DNA of 64,000 nucleotides from Bacteroidetes bacterium 37-13 (GCA_001897535.1 MKTC01000007.1:124001-188000), one strand, 5' to 3'. Positions 44,269-55,840 are shown, numbered from the stretch's first letter. Notes: generated by a model from the sequence alone, not told the origin. Numbers and translations: made by a program.

Positions 44269-44666
44269 ATTCCGCGCTTCAAGGTTTCAAAGTATTTTTT
44301 GAGCTTTTCTTTGTCGATTATTTTTTGCCCAGTTTTTCCACTTGCGATAGTTCTATCGCTTACGGTGGCTTTTATGTTGCAAATAATTTCGTTTTTGTGT
44401 AGCGATTCAATGGTTGCAGTGAATAAAACATTGTCGTTTAAAAATGCAGGAGCGTGGTGTTCAATATTTACAAATGTGCCAATTCCTTCTTCGCTCTCAT
44501 CTTTCAAGTCAAGCGCAAAAAGCCGACTACTCCATTCCGCATCGCGTGTAATGGCAAAAGTAGAATACACTTCGTGAACAGCTTCTCCATGAAATGCTGC
44601 AAAATCAGCAGTGCTAACTTTGTGTAAGTATGTTTTTTTATCGCCTATCGTAAATAAATCTTTCAC
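44265..44666 (-). CDS. FlK-like hotdog thioesterase
   Basis: A 133-residue single-domain hotdog protein. The order HEVYSTFAITRDAEWSS, GIGTFVNIEHHAPAFLND and TIASGKTGQKIID follows fluoroacetyl-CoA thioesterase FlK and relatives, in which a Thr, Glu and His act in catalysis; Thr, Glu (in DAEW) and His (in IEHHAP) are present, while the late histidine of GTHER is replaced by KTGQK. Substrate unknown. The start is a GTG at 44664-44666, four bases after an exact -7 box, and the gene is translationally coupled to smpB. Confidence 0.7.
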   Translation of the reverse strand: MKDLFTIGDKKTYLHKVSTADFAAFHGEAVHEVYSTFAITRDAEWSSRLFALDLKDESEEGIGTFVNIEHHAPAFLNDNVLFTATIESLHKNEIICNIKATVSDRTIASGKTGQKIIDKEKLKKYFETLKRGI

Positions 44667-44670
44667 GCCT

Positions 44671-44678
44671 CAAAGATA
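44671..44678 (-). promoter_or_regulatory. -7 box (TATCTTTG) of the thioesterase-smpB operon
   Basis: Exact TAnnTTTG on the minus strand, ending four bases before the GTG start, with the same spacing as in the 2-hydroxyacid dehydrogenase gene. Confidence 0.5.
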
Positions 44679-44716
44679 GCAGAGGAATGAATATTTACGA
44701 AGGCATTTTAAATGCT

Positions 44717-46102
<1,386 letters not shown>

Positions 46103-46153
46103 TTAAAAAATTAGTTATCGTTTAATAATGTATTGAATAATGAACTATAAAAT

Positions 46154-46192
46154 CATTTCTGTTTTATTGAATACAGAAATGCTTCAAACATA
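46154..46192 (-). promoter_or_regulatory. Promoter box and leader hairpin of the lyase gene
   Basis: An exact -7 box TATGTTTG (46185-46192, minus strand) is followed by a perfect 9-base inverted repeat, catttctgt (46154-46162) and acagaaatg (46173-46181), with a ten-base loop, in the predicted leader. No tnaC-like leader peptide is visible. The rest of the 253-base spacer up to the TonB receptor gene shows no gene. Confidence 0.45.
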
Positions 46193-46352
46193 GAGTGTGA
46201 ACTGCGATAGGTTTTATGATTAGGCGCTGTATTTTTCTCTAATCTACATTAAAGTAAAACTACAGTAGTAGTATTATACGAAAAGGTATTTCGTTTAAAA
46301 GGCAGGAAGATTTTACAAGCAAAAGAAGGTTTTTTAGAAACTCAATCTTTAC

Positions 46353-48395
46353 TTAGTAATTGTATTTAAAACCAACAAAACCTCTCGTACCTTGGTTAGG
46401 TGCGTAATTGTAAGTGGCATCAAAAACTAAACCGTTAGGTGTTACACTTTTATTGAAAGGGTCGAAGGGTCGCAGAATTGGCTGTGTAGGTTTAGTGTTG
46501 AATAAGTTTTGAATACCAAAGAAAAACTCAAATCCTTTTTTGAATTGTTTGGTACATTGAATATTTTGAATGGTGTACCAAGGTGAATATTCTCCACGTG
46601 GGTCGTTTTCTTGAATAGCCATGCGCATTGGTGAATTAAGGTAGCCGTTCCAATCTAATTTTACACCAGCTTTTTTAAACTCATATTGCAAACCAAAAAC
46701 AGCATTTAGAATAGGAGAGTTGACAAGCGGATTTAGTTCAATTTCATCTTCGCCTTCTTCTTTTTCCAGTTCAAAATTGCCTAATAAGTTTATACCAAGT
46801 TGAAAAGTTACAGGTTTCTCAAACTTCATTTCAACCATTGTGTTGAAGCCAAAATTCATGCCATAAGAATTTTCGTTTTCATAAGTTATGGTGTTTTCAT
46901 TGTAATCAATTTCTAATTCAACCATGTTAAAAAGAAAATTGTAGAACAAGCGCGATTCCCAAAAAATAGTAAACTTATCTGTCGAAATTTTTCTGATATA
47001 ATCTGCGTAGAAGCCGTAGCACGATTCGGTTTTTAAGTTTTCATCTAAAACAATTTTTCTACCGCTTGTGAAAGCATATTTGTTATCTATAAAAGCATTT
47101 GGTGTGCGGTAGCCGCTGCCAATTCCCACGCGTAATTCGTTCTTTTTATTTTTGCTAAGCCATTTGTAATCGAAGCGTGGAGCAAAAGCCACTCCCGTGA
47201 AAAGGGTGTTGTATTCTACTCTAATTCCGGCAAGTATTTCGTTGCTTTCGTTCACGTGAATCATGTCCTGAATAAAAATGGCAGGATAGTGATTGATGAT
47301 AGGGTGATTAAGGTATTTGCCGTTTGTGGTATCGGCAGTTGTAAGCAAATTATCATCATAGCGATTAAAACGATAAGCAACACCAAGCAAGAAATCGCTT
47401 TTGTTAGTTATCTTGTTATCGTAAACTAATTGTAAATAGCCATTTTGTTCGCTGTGGTTAAACAAAGTTGTTCCATATATGGCATTCGCTTGGTGATGGC
47501 TAAAACCCAGCATTACACCAAGATTTGCTTTGCGAATTGGCAGCAAAAAATTTCCAACTAATTCAAAGCGGTTGGTGCGTGCGCGTTCGCCATAAATACT
47601 ATCACTGCCATACCAATTTTTGTTATACTGCAATTCACCACCGCTGCGGTTGTCCCAAACATATCGCGCAATGATGCTCGAAAGTTTATTTACCTTATTT
47701 CTAAACGACCATTTATTGATAAACGCCAAGCGATTTTGTACCGGAATATCTGTAAAATTATCTTTGTTGAAATCCCACTTTTTATTCATGCCGAAATAAC
47801 TCACGCCAAGTAAACCATTTGCTTTACCTTCTTTAAAAGAAACAGTGGCACCAATTCCGGTTTCTAAGTATGAAGTAAGGCGCGTGTCAATAGCAACTTT
47901 ATCTGCGTGTTCAGGGTTTTTGGTAATGATATTTAGAACACCCGAAACAGCTTCGGTGCCATACAAAGTGCTTGCCGGTCCTTTTATCACTTCAATTCTA
48001 TCAATTATACTCATGGGAATTCCCATTAAGCCATAAAGATTTCCGGTGCCGCCTGTAATTGGTGCGCCATCTAAAAGCACTAAAGCGTAAGTGCCTTCCA
48101 TTCCGTTTATCTCAATATCGGCTGCGCCATCAATACCGCCATCAATATTTGCTTGCATTCCGCTGATAAAACGAATGGCATCTTGTAGGTTGAAAACATT
48201 TTTACTTTGAAAATATTCTTCCGTATAAATTTCAACCGGAATGGCGAAATCTTCTCTGCGCAGTTCTTTTAAAGTGCCGGTTACTACAACAGTTTTTAAA
48301 TTAAAAGTATCGTTTAGATGCTGTGCAAAAAGCGCATGGCATTTGAATAAAACGAGAGTTGAAGCCAAAATGAGTCTGAGTCGAAGTATCTTCAT
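46353..48395 (-). CDS. TonB-dependent outer membrane receptor
   Basis: A 680-residue receptor. After the signal peptide comes VVVTGTLKELRRED, then a plug domain with LQDAIRFISGM, INGMEGTYALVLLDGAPI and IDRIEVIKGPASTLYGTEAVSGVLNIITK, the standard order. A 22-strand-type barrel with alternating aromatic strands follows and ends in FVGFKYNY. There is no N-terminal carboxypeptidase-like domain and no SusD partner, so this is closer to siderophore, vitamin or metal receptors than to glycan-uptake SusC proteins. A near match to the -7 box (CAACTTTG, 48397-48404) ends one base before the ATG. Confidence 0.9.
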   Translation of the reverse strand: MKILRLRLILASTLVLFKCHALFAQHLNDTFNLKTVVVTGTLKELRREDFAIPVEIYTEEYFQSKNVFNLQDAIRFISGMQANIDGGIDGAADIEINGMEGTYALVLLDGAPITGGTGNLYGLMGIPMSIIDRIEVIKGPASTLYGTEAVSGVLNIITKNPEHADKVAIDTRLTSYLETGIGATVSFKEGKANGLLGVSYFGMNKKWDFNKDNFTDIPVQNRLAFINKWSFRNKVNKLSSIIARYVWDNRSGGELQYNKNWYGSDSIYGERARTNRFELVGNFLLPIRKANLGVMLGFSHHQANAIYGTTLFNHSEQNGYLQLVYDNKITNKSDFLLGVAYRFNRYDDNLLTTADTTNGKYLNHPIINHYPAIFIQDMIHVNESNEILAGIRVEYNTLFTGVAFAPRFDYKWLSKNKKNELRVGIGSGYRTPNAFIDNKYAFTSGRKIVLDENLKTESCYGFYADYIRKISTDKFTIFWESRLFYNFLFNMVELEIDYNENTITYENENSYGMNFGFNTMVEMKFEKPVTFQLGINLLGNFELEKEEGEDEIELNPLVNSPILNAVFGLQYEFKKAGVKLDWNGYLNSPMRMAIQENDPRGEYSPWYTIQNIQCTKQFKKGFEFFFGIQNLFNTKPTQPILRPFDPFNKSVTPNGLVFDATYNYAPNQGTRGFVGFKYNY

Positions 48396-48425
48396 GCAAA
48401 GTTGAAGATATAAAAAAACAATAAA

Positions 48426-49022
48426 CTATTTACCTCGCAAAGCTTCGTGAATAAAGCCAAGGATATTTTCTTTTCCTATTTTCTTTTCGGAAGAAGTAAC
48501 GAAATGTGGTGGCAGCTCTTCCCAGTTCTCGAGCAATTTGTTTTTGAAAGAGGCAATGTTTGATTGAATTTCGGGAGAAGAAATTTTATCGGCTTTAGTG
48601 AAAATAATTCCAAGTGGAATACCTTTGCTTCCCATCCAGTTGATGAACTCTAAGTCAATTTTTTGTGGCGAAATTCGGGCATCAATCAGTACGAAAACAT
48701 ATTGCAATGCTTCGCTTTTTAAAATAAAAGTACGAATCATGGTTTCCCATTTTTCGCGCATGGTTCTTGAAATTTTTGCGTAGCCGTAGCCGGGTAAATC
48801 CACCAAATGCCAATGGTTATTGATGTTGAAATAATTAAGTGTTTGTGTTTTACCAGGTGTAACACTCACTTTTGCCAAAGCCTTTCTACCACACAAATAA
48901 TTTACCAAAGAGCTTTTGCCCACATTCGATCTGCCAATGAAAGCAAATTCAGGTTGCTTGATGCTTGGGCATTGCGATAACTGCACATAGCTTCCAACAT
49001 ATTCGGCAGATTTAATTTCCAT
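48426..49022 (-). CDS. ysxC: Ribosome-assembly GTPase YsxC/EngB
   Basis: A 198-residue GTPase needed for 50S subunit assembly. G motifs: GRSNVGKSS (30-38, G1), TPGKTQ (G2), DLPGYGYAK (G3), TKADK (G4) and the TSSEK loop (G5). Length is normal. It is seven bases downstream of ribBA and probably belongs to the same transcript. Confidence 0.95.
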   Translation of the reverse strand: MEIKSAEYVGSYVQLSQCPSIKQPEFAFIGRSNVGKSSLVNYLCGRKALAKVSVTPGKTQTLNYFNINNHWHLVDLPGYGYAKISRTMREKWETMIRTFILKSEALQYVFVLIDARISPQKIDLEFINWMGSKGIPLGIIFTKADKISSPEIQSNIASFKNKLLENWEELPPHFVTSSEKKIGKENILGFIHEALRGK

Positions 49023-49028
49023 TTGTGG

Positions 49029-50279
49029 TTATTTTTTCTTCGCTTTTGTGGCGGTAGTTTTGGTGGCAGCAGTTTTTTTCTTTCCCATTATTTCGTGGCC
49101 CATGGTGTCGCGCTTTGCTTCTAAATATTTCTTGTTGAAATTGTTGTGTAAAATTTCAATTGGCACATTTTCTACTATTTCTAAACCATAGCCAATTAAG
49201 CCAACGCGTTTGGTTGGGTTGTTGCTCATTAAACGCATTTTGGTAATGCCTAAATCATTTAAAATTTGTGCGCCAACACCGTAGTCGCGTGCGTCCATCG
49301 GTAAGCCTAACGCGAGATTAGCTTGATATGTATCCATACCTTGCTCTTGCAGTTTGTAGGCTTTTAATTTATTTAATAAACCAATGCCTCTGCCTTCTTG
49401 CTGCATGTATAGTACCACACCTTTTCCGGCTTTTTCAATCATTTGCATTGATGCTTGCAGTTGGTCGCCACAATCGCAACGGAGTGAACCCAAAATATCG
49501 CCAGTTAAGCAAGAAGAGTGAACGCGTACCAAAATTGGTTCATTCGGTTTCCAAGTGCCTTTTATGATGGCTAAATGTGGTTCAGAAGTTCCTGCTTGTG
49601 AATAAGCGCGTAATGTAAAAGAGCCATATTTAGTTGGTAACTCTACTTCCACTTCGCGGTTGATGAGCCGCTCGGCTTTCATTCGGTATTCTATTAAATC
49701 TTTAATAGAAATTATTTTGAGCTTAAACTTTTTTGCAATCTTCATTAAATCGGGAAGGCGAGCCATTGAGCCGTCTTCATTCATGATTTCCACTAAAACG
49801 CCTGCAGGTTCAAATCCTGCTAAGCGAGCTAAATCAACAGTTGCTTCGGTGTGTCCGGCTCTGCGCAACACGCCACCATCTTTGGCGCGAAGCGGAAAAA
49901 TATGTCCGGGACGAGCAAATTCTTCAGGCTTAGTTTTGGGGTTGATGAGCGCACGAACAGTTTTGGCGCGGTCGTGTGCCGAAATTCCTGTGGTGCAGCC
50001 TTGCCCGGTTAAATCAACCGAAACAGTAAATGCAGTTTCGTTTACTGAAGTATTATCGCCAACCATCAATTTTAAATCAAGTTCCTCGCAGCGCTTTCCG
50101 GTCATTGGCATACAAATTAAACCGCGACCGTGCGTAGCCATAAAGTTGATAATTTCGGGTGTAATGTTTCGCGCAGCAGTTACAAAATCGCCTTCGTTTT
50201 CGCGGTCTTCATCATCTACTACAACTATTACTTTGCCTTTTTTAATATCTTCAAGTGCTTCTTCGATTGTGTTCAGCAT
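49029..50279 (-). CDS. ribBA: Bifunctional riboflavin synthesis protein RibBA
   Basis: A 416-residue fusion. The N-terminal 3,4-dihydroxy-2-butanone-4-phosphate synthase has [11 protein letters not shown] (22-32), GRGLICMPM and the [11 protein letters not shown] loop; the C-terminal GTP cyclohydrolase II has zinc cysteines C257, C268 and C270 ([14 protein letters not shown]), QEGRGIGL and [12 protein letters not shown]. Both active sites look intact. An odd lysine/alanine/threonine tail ([17 protein letters not shown]) of about 17 residues ends the protein. It lies 11 bases downstream of a glycosyltransferase gene; no FMN riboswitch is visible in so short a spacer. Confidence 0.96.
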   Translation of the reverse strand: MLNTIEEALEDIKKGKVIVVVDDEDRENEGDFVTAARNITPEIINFMATHGRGLICMPMTGKRCEELDLKLMVGDNTSVNETAFTVSVDLTGQGCTTGISAHDRAKTVRALINPKTKPEEFARPGHIFPLRAKDGGVLRRAGHTEATVDLARLAGFEPAGVLVEIMNEDGSMARLPDLMKIAKKFKLKIISIKDLIEYRMKAERLINREVEVELPTKYGSFTLRAYSQAGTSEPHLAIIKGTWKPNEPILVRVHSSCLTGDILGSLRCDCGDQLQASMQMIEKAGKGVVLYMQQEGRGIGLLNKLKAYKLQEQGMDTYQANLALGLPMDARDYGVGAQILNDLGITKMRLMSNNPTKRVGLIGYGLEIVENVPIEILHNNFNKKYLEAKRDTMGHEIMGKKKTAATKTTATKAKKK

Positions 50280-50290
50280 TTCTATTGTTT

Positions 50291-51457
50291 TTATGTTTTC
50301 TGTTTTTTCAGAAGTTCGTTTAATAATTCTTCTACTTTATTCCAAGAATAGTTTTCGGTTACAAACCTAAATGCTTCGTTTGAAATAGTGTGATATAGTT
50401 CTTTATTTTCTAACAGATTAACGATATTAGTCGCAAATTCTTCTGGCTTTTTGGCAACTAATATTTGCGTTTGGTCTTGAGCTTTTAAGGCGTTGTTTGC
50501 CATTTCCGATGTTACGCAAGGCACACCGGCAGCCATAGCTTCAAGCAGTTTGTTTTGCAAGCCGATACTAATGAGCATTGGCGCTACCAATATTTTTGAG
50601 GTAGTAAAATATGCTTGAATATCGCTTACCCAGCCTGTTACTTCAATATTTTCAGAGGCTAATTTTTGAACCTGAACAGCTGGTTCTGCTCCTGCAATCA
50701 CTACTTTGGCAGCGGGTAGCTTTTGCCAAACCAAAGGCATGATTTTTTTTGCCAGAAACTGAACTGCTTCAATATTTGGCGGGTAATTCATGTTTCCTGC
50801 AAAAATAATATCGTATTTTTTTGTTGCGCTTTTATTCCAGTTGGTTTCAACTCCGTTTGGAATTACTGCAATACTTTGTTTTTCTGCAATGGGCAAAAAA
50901 TTTCGGTCTTGCTCCGAAATAATAGAGTGTGCTGAAAATAGCTTAAACACTTGCTGTTCGTAATGAATTAGCTTTTTGTATTCCCAGTTCCAAAGCCATT
51001 TGGTGAATATGTTTTCTGCGGCTGCTCTGCGTTTTACACCAATGGAAAAAGTGTCCATATAGTCAATTACTTTAGGAATATTTCCAACGCTCTCGGCAAG
51101 CTCTGCGGTGCGTATTAGGTGGAAAAAGGCTATATCAGCTTTAATGTTTTGTTGAAGCTCTTGTAGCTGTTTTTTTGCAGCTGCAAAAGTGAAATAAGAA
51201 ACTTGAAATGGCAGATTGGTAAATCCTGCTTTTAGTAAATTTATGGCAATTTGTATTTTGCTAAGTGAGGCAGTGGTGATGCTTTTACAGTATGGTTCTA
51301 AGGCTTTTATTTGTGCTAAAGTTGGAGTGCTTTCGGCAGTAGCAAATAAGTGGACTTCGTGCTGCTTACTCAAGCATTTTATGAAGTGATAAGCGCGAAG
51401 TTTATCGCCTTTTTCAAGAGGAAACGGAAAGCGGGAGGTTACAAATATTACTTTCAC
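50291..51457 (-). CDS. Glycosyltransferase, GT4-like (TIGR03087-like)
   Basis: A 388-residue GT-B enzyme. It opens [27 protein letters not shown], much like the group of transferases named with exosortase loci, has [35 protein letters not shown] at the start of the donor domain, and [17 protein letters not shown], the retaining-enzyme loop. The start is a GTG that overlaps the stop of the next upstream glycosyltransferase (GTGA, 51454-51457). Cell-surface glycan synthesis is likely; substrate unknown. Confidence 0.85.
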   Translation of the reverse strand: MKVIFVTSRFPFPLEKGDKLRAYHFIKCLSKQHEVHLFATAESTPTLAQIKALEPYCKSITTASLSKIQIAINLLKAGFTNLPFQVSYFTFAAAKKQLQELQQNIKADIAFFHLIRTAELAESVGNIPKVIDYMDTFSIGVKRRAAAENIFTKWLWNWEYKKLIHYEQQVFKLFSAHSIISEQDRNFLPIAEKQSIAVIPNGVETNWNKSATKKYDIIFAGNMNYPPNIEAVQFLAKKIMPLVWQKLPAAKVVIAGAEPAVQVQKLASENIEVTGWVSDIQAYFTTSKILVAPMLISIGLQNKLLEAMAAGVPCVTSEMANNALKAQDQTQILVAKKPEEFATNIVNLLENKELYHTISNEAFRFVTENYSWNKVEELLNELLKKQKT

Positions 51458-52662
51458 TTTTTTGCAGCAATAAGTGATTGGTAAAAGTTGGTAAGTCGCT
51501 GAACTACCTCGCTAATATCGTAATGTTGCTCGGCAAGTTTTCGCCCGTTTAACGCAATGTTTTTTCGCTTCTCATCATTTGTGAGCAATTCAACTACCAT
51601 ATTTGCAAACATATCAGAATCGTTTGCTTCTAACAAATGTACTCCGTTTTGATATTCAATTCCTTCTGCGCCAATAGCGGTAGAAACCATTGCTTTTTGC
51701 ATAGCAAAACCTTCAATAATTTTTACGCGTACACCGCCACCTGAAAAAAGTGGGACTACCATCACACTTTTAGATGCAATAAATTCCGAAGCATTTTTTA
51801 TTTCACCAAGCATTTCTACTTGCGGATATTTTTTTTGTAACCATTCGCTGTTCATGTTTCTGCCTGCTACATAAAATTTTGCTTGCGGCATTTGTGCTAA
51901 AACTTTTTGCCAAACATTATCTAAAAACCATTGTAGTCCTTCTAAATTTGGTTGCCAATCCATAGCAGCTAAAGAGAAAACGCTCCATTTTTCTTCTGCC
52001 TTATTCGATGGTGTTTTGCTTTTTACATCTAAAGCAAAAGGAATGTGGCAAAGTGGAATTTTGCAACCGGAATTTTTTAAAACTTCACCTTCGGTTTGGG
52101 TAATGTAAGTGATGCCGTTGTATTGGTTTAGCATACTTAGCTCATATTCTTTAAGCCGTTTTGCCAATAAATGTAAGTACCATTTTTTTAGTGGATTAGT
52201 TTCGTTAGCGGCTAATCTTTCCCAAATTTTATATTCAATATTGTGTGCGCGAAGCACAATTTTTGCACGGCTATATTTTCTAATTGTGGCAATGTATGGA
52301 GCCATAAAAATGCTTTCTAATTGCACTATATCAAAAAAATGTTTTGAAAGCACTTCAGCAAGTTTTTGGTGCATTGCTTCGGCATCAAAACGAATTACAT
52401 TATACGATTGATTGGTGAATAAATTTAGAAATGCATCTTTTGCTTTGATGCGGGTGTCAATTTCTACTGCCTCAAACTGTGTTTCTATTTTATAAGCTTC
52501 CGGAATTTGAGAAAGTGGGGTGTAGAGTTTAGGCGAATTTACGGCAATCACTTTTACAGTATTTCCTGCTTTTAGCAAACCATCGGTGAAAATGTGAATG
52601 CCCATTGCGCCACCGTCTTTTGGAGGATAAGGCATTTTATTAGCAAGCTGAAGAATATGCAC
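51454..52662 (-). CDS. Glycosyltransferase, GT4-like
   Basis: A 402-residue GT-B enzyme opening HILQLANKMPYPPKDGGAMGIHIF, with the donor domain starting FSLAAMDWQPNLEGLQWFLDN and the loop GGGVRVKIIEGFAMQKAMV near the end. The start is a GTG (52660-52662); no in-frame ATG precedes the conserved N-terminus. It is the promoter-proximal gene of a run with a second glycosyltransferase, ribBA and ysxC. The two transferases share layout but differ in sequence, so they probably add successive sugars. Confidence 0.85.
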   Translation of the reverse strand: MHILQLANKMPYPPKDGGAMGIHIFTDGLLKAGNTVKVIAVNSPKLYTPLSQIPEAYKIETQFEAVEIDTRIKAKDAFLNLFTNQSYNVIRFDAEAMHQKLAEVLSKHFFDIVQLESIFMAPYIATIRKYSRAKIVLRAHNIEYKIWERLAANETNPLKKWYLHLLAKRLKEYELSMLNQYNGITYITQTEGEVLKNSGCKIPLCHIPFALDVKSKTPSNKAEEKWSVFSLAAMDWQPNLEGLQWFLDNVWQKVLAQMPQAKFYVAGRNMNSEWLQKKYPQVEMLGEIKNASEFIASKSVMVVPLFSGGGVRVKIIEGFAMQKAMVSTAIGAEGIEYQNGVHLLEANDSDMFANMVVELLTNDEKRKNIALNGRKLAEQHYDISEVVQRLTNFYQSLIAAKK

Positions 52663-52789
52663 GGTTTCTTGAATGTTCTAAAGTGAAATAGGAGAGAAGT
52701 AGTGTTTTGTGCTACATTCTCGCAATGTAAAAATAATACTGATTTTGGGAATTGAGTTGTAATCTTAATTGCAGCAAATAACTAACGGT

Positions 52790-54235
52790 TTAGGAATTTG
52801 TTTTTTCAAACTCAAGTACTTTTACAGAGCCAACCACTCCGGTAAATTCCTTTATTATTTTATGTTTTCTATCTACAAACAAATACGCATCGTTGGGAAA
52901 TAATTGAAAGAAAACTCCGTATTTTACAGTATCAATGGCATTCTCGGAATAGATGATTGGGTGCTTGCTTAAATAACCGTTTCGTACATCTCTAATACCT
53001 TGGAAAATAGGAAAATTTGCTCCAATTTTTTCAGTAGCCCAAGGCTGTTGTTCTACCCATGATATTGCTTGCTGCTCTACAATAATCACATGTTTGTACG
53101 ACATATCTGCATCTCCTAAGTATCCTCCGTTTTTAGTGCTGTCCATTGTGTAAATTGCAGCAATGGCAATTCCAATACTTGCAGGAGCAGCAATGAGCAA
53201 CCATTTTTTTCGATTTCCCAGCAAATCTGAAACTTTTATTAGTTCATGCACTGCCATTATTACTATTAGCGGAATCATAAGCAGCATATACCGCATTAAA
53301 TAAAAATTTAAGGCAGCAAAAGCTAAACATAGAAGAAAGAAAAGTCCTACTATGAAGTAGCTTCTTTTTTCTATGTTGCTAAAGTTTCTGTTTTTCAGAT
53401 AAAAGAAAACAGGTAAGATAAATAGAAGTAAAGATAAGTATATGCGCCCTTGCCGATAAAATACTTCATCACAAATTTGTTTTACTTTATAGTATGTATT
53501 AATAGCCGAGTGTTCCATTAAATTTATATGTAACGGAAAAAAATACCAGCCGTTTTGTTCTTTTTGAATAAGTAGAAAAATACCGAAAACCAGAAGAGAT
53601 CCCAGTGCAAAAAACATTTTAATGGTATTTTGTAGCGAAAAGAATTTTTCACTTTTAAAAGCATCGGCAAATACAACCATTGCGGCTAAAGCCGGCAGCA
53701 CAATAGCCGATTCTTTAATCATAATAGCAACGGAACTTAATATAAAAAACAAAAACCATCGCTGCCGGATAATTGCCCAAACCGATAAAAGCACAAACAA
53801 GGCAAGCATCATTTCGGGAAGTATTAAGCCTGCTAAAGCATAAAAAATAGGCTGTACAGCCAGTAAAGTTGTTGCAAAAAGTGCAGTTCGTTTATCAAAT
53901 AAATTATTGGAAGTAAAATAAGTTGCAATTAAGGTGAGTACACCCAATAGAATGGAAAATGAATGACCGGAAACTACACTCTGCCCGAAAATATTCATCC
54001 ATACAGCTTGCGAGAAAACAAAAAACAGTGGATGCCCGCGTGAATATTCCGGTTCTAAATTTATAGGCAAAACTCCGATCGATTGATTATCAATCATTTT
54101 TAAAGCGCCCGGAGCATACACGCCTAACTCGTCCCAAAAATAGGGGAGCGAAATATCTTGAAGTTTAAAAAATACAAATACCAGTAATATAATTCCCAAT
54201 GGAATTTTATTGATGAGATATTTAGGTAAGGTCAT
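52790..54235 (-). CDS. GT39-like membrane glycosyltransferase
   Basis: A 481-residue integral membrane protein with about ten or more hydrophobic helices. The first extracytoplasmic loop has YFWDELGVYAPGALKMID, with the acidic pair expected of C-type, polyprenyl-phosphate-sugar-using enzymes (PMT_2/ArnT-like), and SRGHPLFFVFSQ follows. It should transfer a sugar outside the inner membrane onto lipid or protein. The gene follows a T9SS protein gene by 77 bases and is separated from the glycosyltransferase gene by 127 bases, in which no promoter was recognised. Confidence 0.82.
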   Translation of the reverse strand: MTLPKYLINKIPLGIILLVFVFFKLQDISLPYFWDELGVYAPGALKMIDNQSIGVLPINLEPEYSRGHPLFFVFSQAVWMNIFGQSVVSGHSFSILLGVLTLIATYFTSNNLFDKRTALFATTLLAVQPIFYALAGLILPEMMLALFVLLSVWAIIRQRWFLFFILSSVAIMIKESAIVLPALAAMVVFADAFKSEKFFSLQNTIKMFFALGSLLVFGIFLLIQKEQNGWYFFPLHINLMEHSAINTYYKVKQICDEVFYRQGRIYLSLLLFILPVFFYLKNRNFSNIEKRSYFIVGLFFLLCLAFAALNFYLMRYMLLMIPLIVIMAVHELIKVSDLLGNRKKWLLIAAPASIGIAIAAIYTMDSTKNGGYLGDADMSYKHVIIVEQQAISWVEQQPWATEKIGANFPIFQGIRDVRNGYLSKHPIIYSENAIDTVKYGVFFQLFPNDAYLFVDRKHKIIKEFTGVVGSVKVLEFEKTNS

Positions 54236-54312
54236 TTAATTTTTGATGTGAGATTGGATTTCAATTTGGGCAAAGTGTGATATATACTAAGAAAGAAAAT
54301 GCAAGAATAAAC

Positions 54313-55713
54313 TTAGTGAACAATAATTTTTTCATTTTTCAATAGTTTGTTATTAGCGGAAAAACGGGTAAAATAAATACCTGTAGTTAAATTAGATATA
54401 TCAATAAAATAATTACTTTCTGAAATATTTGCAGTTTTACAGAGCCTGCCATCAACAGAAAAAAACTCAACTTTTAGCTCTGTAATATCTGGAGTGGTAA
54501 TGGAAACAGAAATAAGTTGGGAGGCAGGATTAGGGAATAGTAAGAATCCGGTATTACTGTGAGTTTCGGTTATATTCACAGCATTGTCATCTACTTGAGT
54601 AAAAATTTTTGAAATATCAATTTTTACATCTGCACTTTGAGTGGTATCCACAACTATATAGGTTGTGGTTCTGTCGGTGAGCGAAGTTTTTAAAACGCCT
54701 TGTAGATGTTCACTACTAAATTGGGTGTATAAATAATTATCAGAGCCTAATATTAAACCGGCTTTGAAGTTTGAACCGGAATCTAAGCTGTTGGATATGA
54801 ATAACTTTTGAAATGTACCGTCATAATAGCTAAGTTCGAGTATAGAGCTTGTATATTGTATGGGGCTTACAAATGTACCATGATGGTCGCTGGTTAAGTA
54901 AATTCTATCATTTGTAAATACGGTATTTCTACCGGTGAATAAAGCACTGTTGTTACTAACTAATTCTAACTGAAATGAACCTGCTACCGGAAACTTTAGT
55001 AAGGAACTTGCTTTAAAGCAGGGGCCATGTCCGCCACAAGTTGATATAGACCCTGTGGTTAAAAAGTAAATGTCTTTACCCACTCTAAAAAGATTAGTGC
55101 TTGGAAACACATTGTCTAAAGTTTCCATTGTGGAGTTGATTGTATTTAACTTAAACAACTGTTTTAGTTTTTCATTAACTCCAAAAATAACACCATCAAC
55201 ATAAATAAGCTTTGATAAAGATGGCCAATAAAATCTTACAGAATCTTCAAAGTTGTAAATTACGGAAAGTGAACTATTCGTTAAATTATATTTGAAAATA
55301 GTTCCCATTCCCATTTGCCCTCCTCTGTTACAATATCCCAATAAGGTATCTTCCACTTGAGTAAGGCTACCGAAAATTCCTTGTCCTTGTTGAGAAGTAA
55401 AATTATTTAATAGTTGCACACTTTTATTACTTGTAGAAATACTATATAAGGTTGGAGTGCTATCTGATTTTAAAAAGGCAATTCCATAAGCATATCCATT
55501 TCGATAAACTAAATTAGTTGCAGGAGCTACTAACCCTACCGTATCAAAAGATAATATAGGTTCTAACCATGCGGGTGAAGTAGTTTGATTTAACTCGTAA
55601 ATAAGCCCATTTTTATTCAGCCCACTTTCAACTGAAATTCCCCATATCTTGGGTGTTTGTGCATAAAGTGAATAAACTGAAATAAGGATAAGTAAGGTAA
55701 TTATATTTTTCAT
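54313..55713 (-). CDS. T9SS type A cargo with GloVer-like tandem repeats
   Basis: A 466-residue secreted protein. The ATG at 55713 (MKNIITLLILISVYS) gives a signal peptide; the upstream TTG in frame is ignored. The body has repeated units of the kind PTLYSISTSNKSVQLLNNF and GTIFKYNLTNSSLSVIYNFED, as in choice-of-anchor GloVer proteins, which form beta-propeller-like structures. The C-terminus is a type A sorting domain (TGFLLFPNPASQLISVSI, VDGRLCKT, GIYFTRFSANNKLLKNEKIIV). The ligand is unknown. The gene lies upstream of the GT39-like gene on the same strand. Confidence 0.83.
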   Translation of the reverse strand: MKNIITLLILISVYSLYAQTPKIWGISVESGLNKNGLIYELNQTTSPAWLEPILSFDTVGLVAPATNLVYRNGYAYGIAFLKSDSTPTLYSISTSNKSVQLLNNFTSQQGQGIFGSLTQVEDTLLGYCNRGGQMGMGTIFKYNLTNSSLSVIYNFEDSVRFYWPSLSKLIYVDGVIFGVNEKLKQLFKLNTINSTMETLDNVFPSTNLFRVGKDIYFLTTGSISTCGGHGPCFKASSLLKFPVAGSFQLELVSNNSALFTGRNTVFTNDRIYLTSDHHGTFVSPIQYTSSILELSYYDGTFQKLFISNSLDSGSNFKAGLILGSDNYLYTQFSSEHLQGVLKTSLTDRTTTYIVVDTTQSADVKIDISKIFTQVDDNAVNITETHSNTGFLLFPNPASQLISVSITTPDITELKVEFFSVDGRLCKTANISESNYFIDISNLTTGIYFTRFSANNKLLKNEKIIVH

Positions 55714-55832
55714 AGTATGGCTTTGCAAAAGAAACTATTTTTTTTTAATAATAGCAAATAAAGCCTGTCAATAAGCGCTTCTTGCTTTCAAGAGATTAAG
55801 AATAGAAGTGGAAATATTTTACTAAGAAATAC

Positions 55833-55840
55833 TACTTTTG
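55833..55840 (+). promoter_or_regulatory. -7 box (TACTTTTG) of the GT2 gene
   Basis: Exact TAnnTTTG, 45 bases upstream of the ATG at 55886, in a 172-base divergent spacer that holds nothing else recognisable. Confidence 0.4.

Noticed and set aside
46200-46352. tRNA or riboswitch in the 253-base lyase-TonB spacer
   Set aside because: No cloverleaf, anticodon arm or cobalamin-box-like conserved stretch was found.
50280-50290. FMN riboswitch before ribBA
   Set aside because: Only 11 bases separate ribBA from the upstream gene, too short for a riboswitch.
49660-50370. 236-codon plus-strand ORF opposite ribBA
   Set aside because: It is antisense to a fully conserved bifunctional enzyme and has no recognisable domain.
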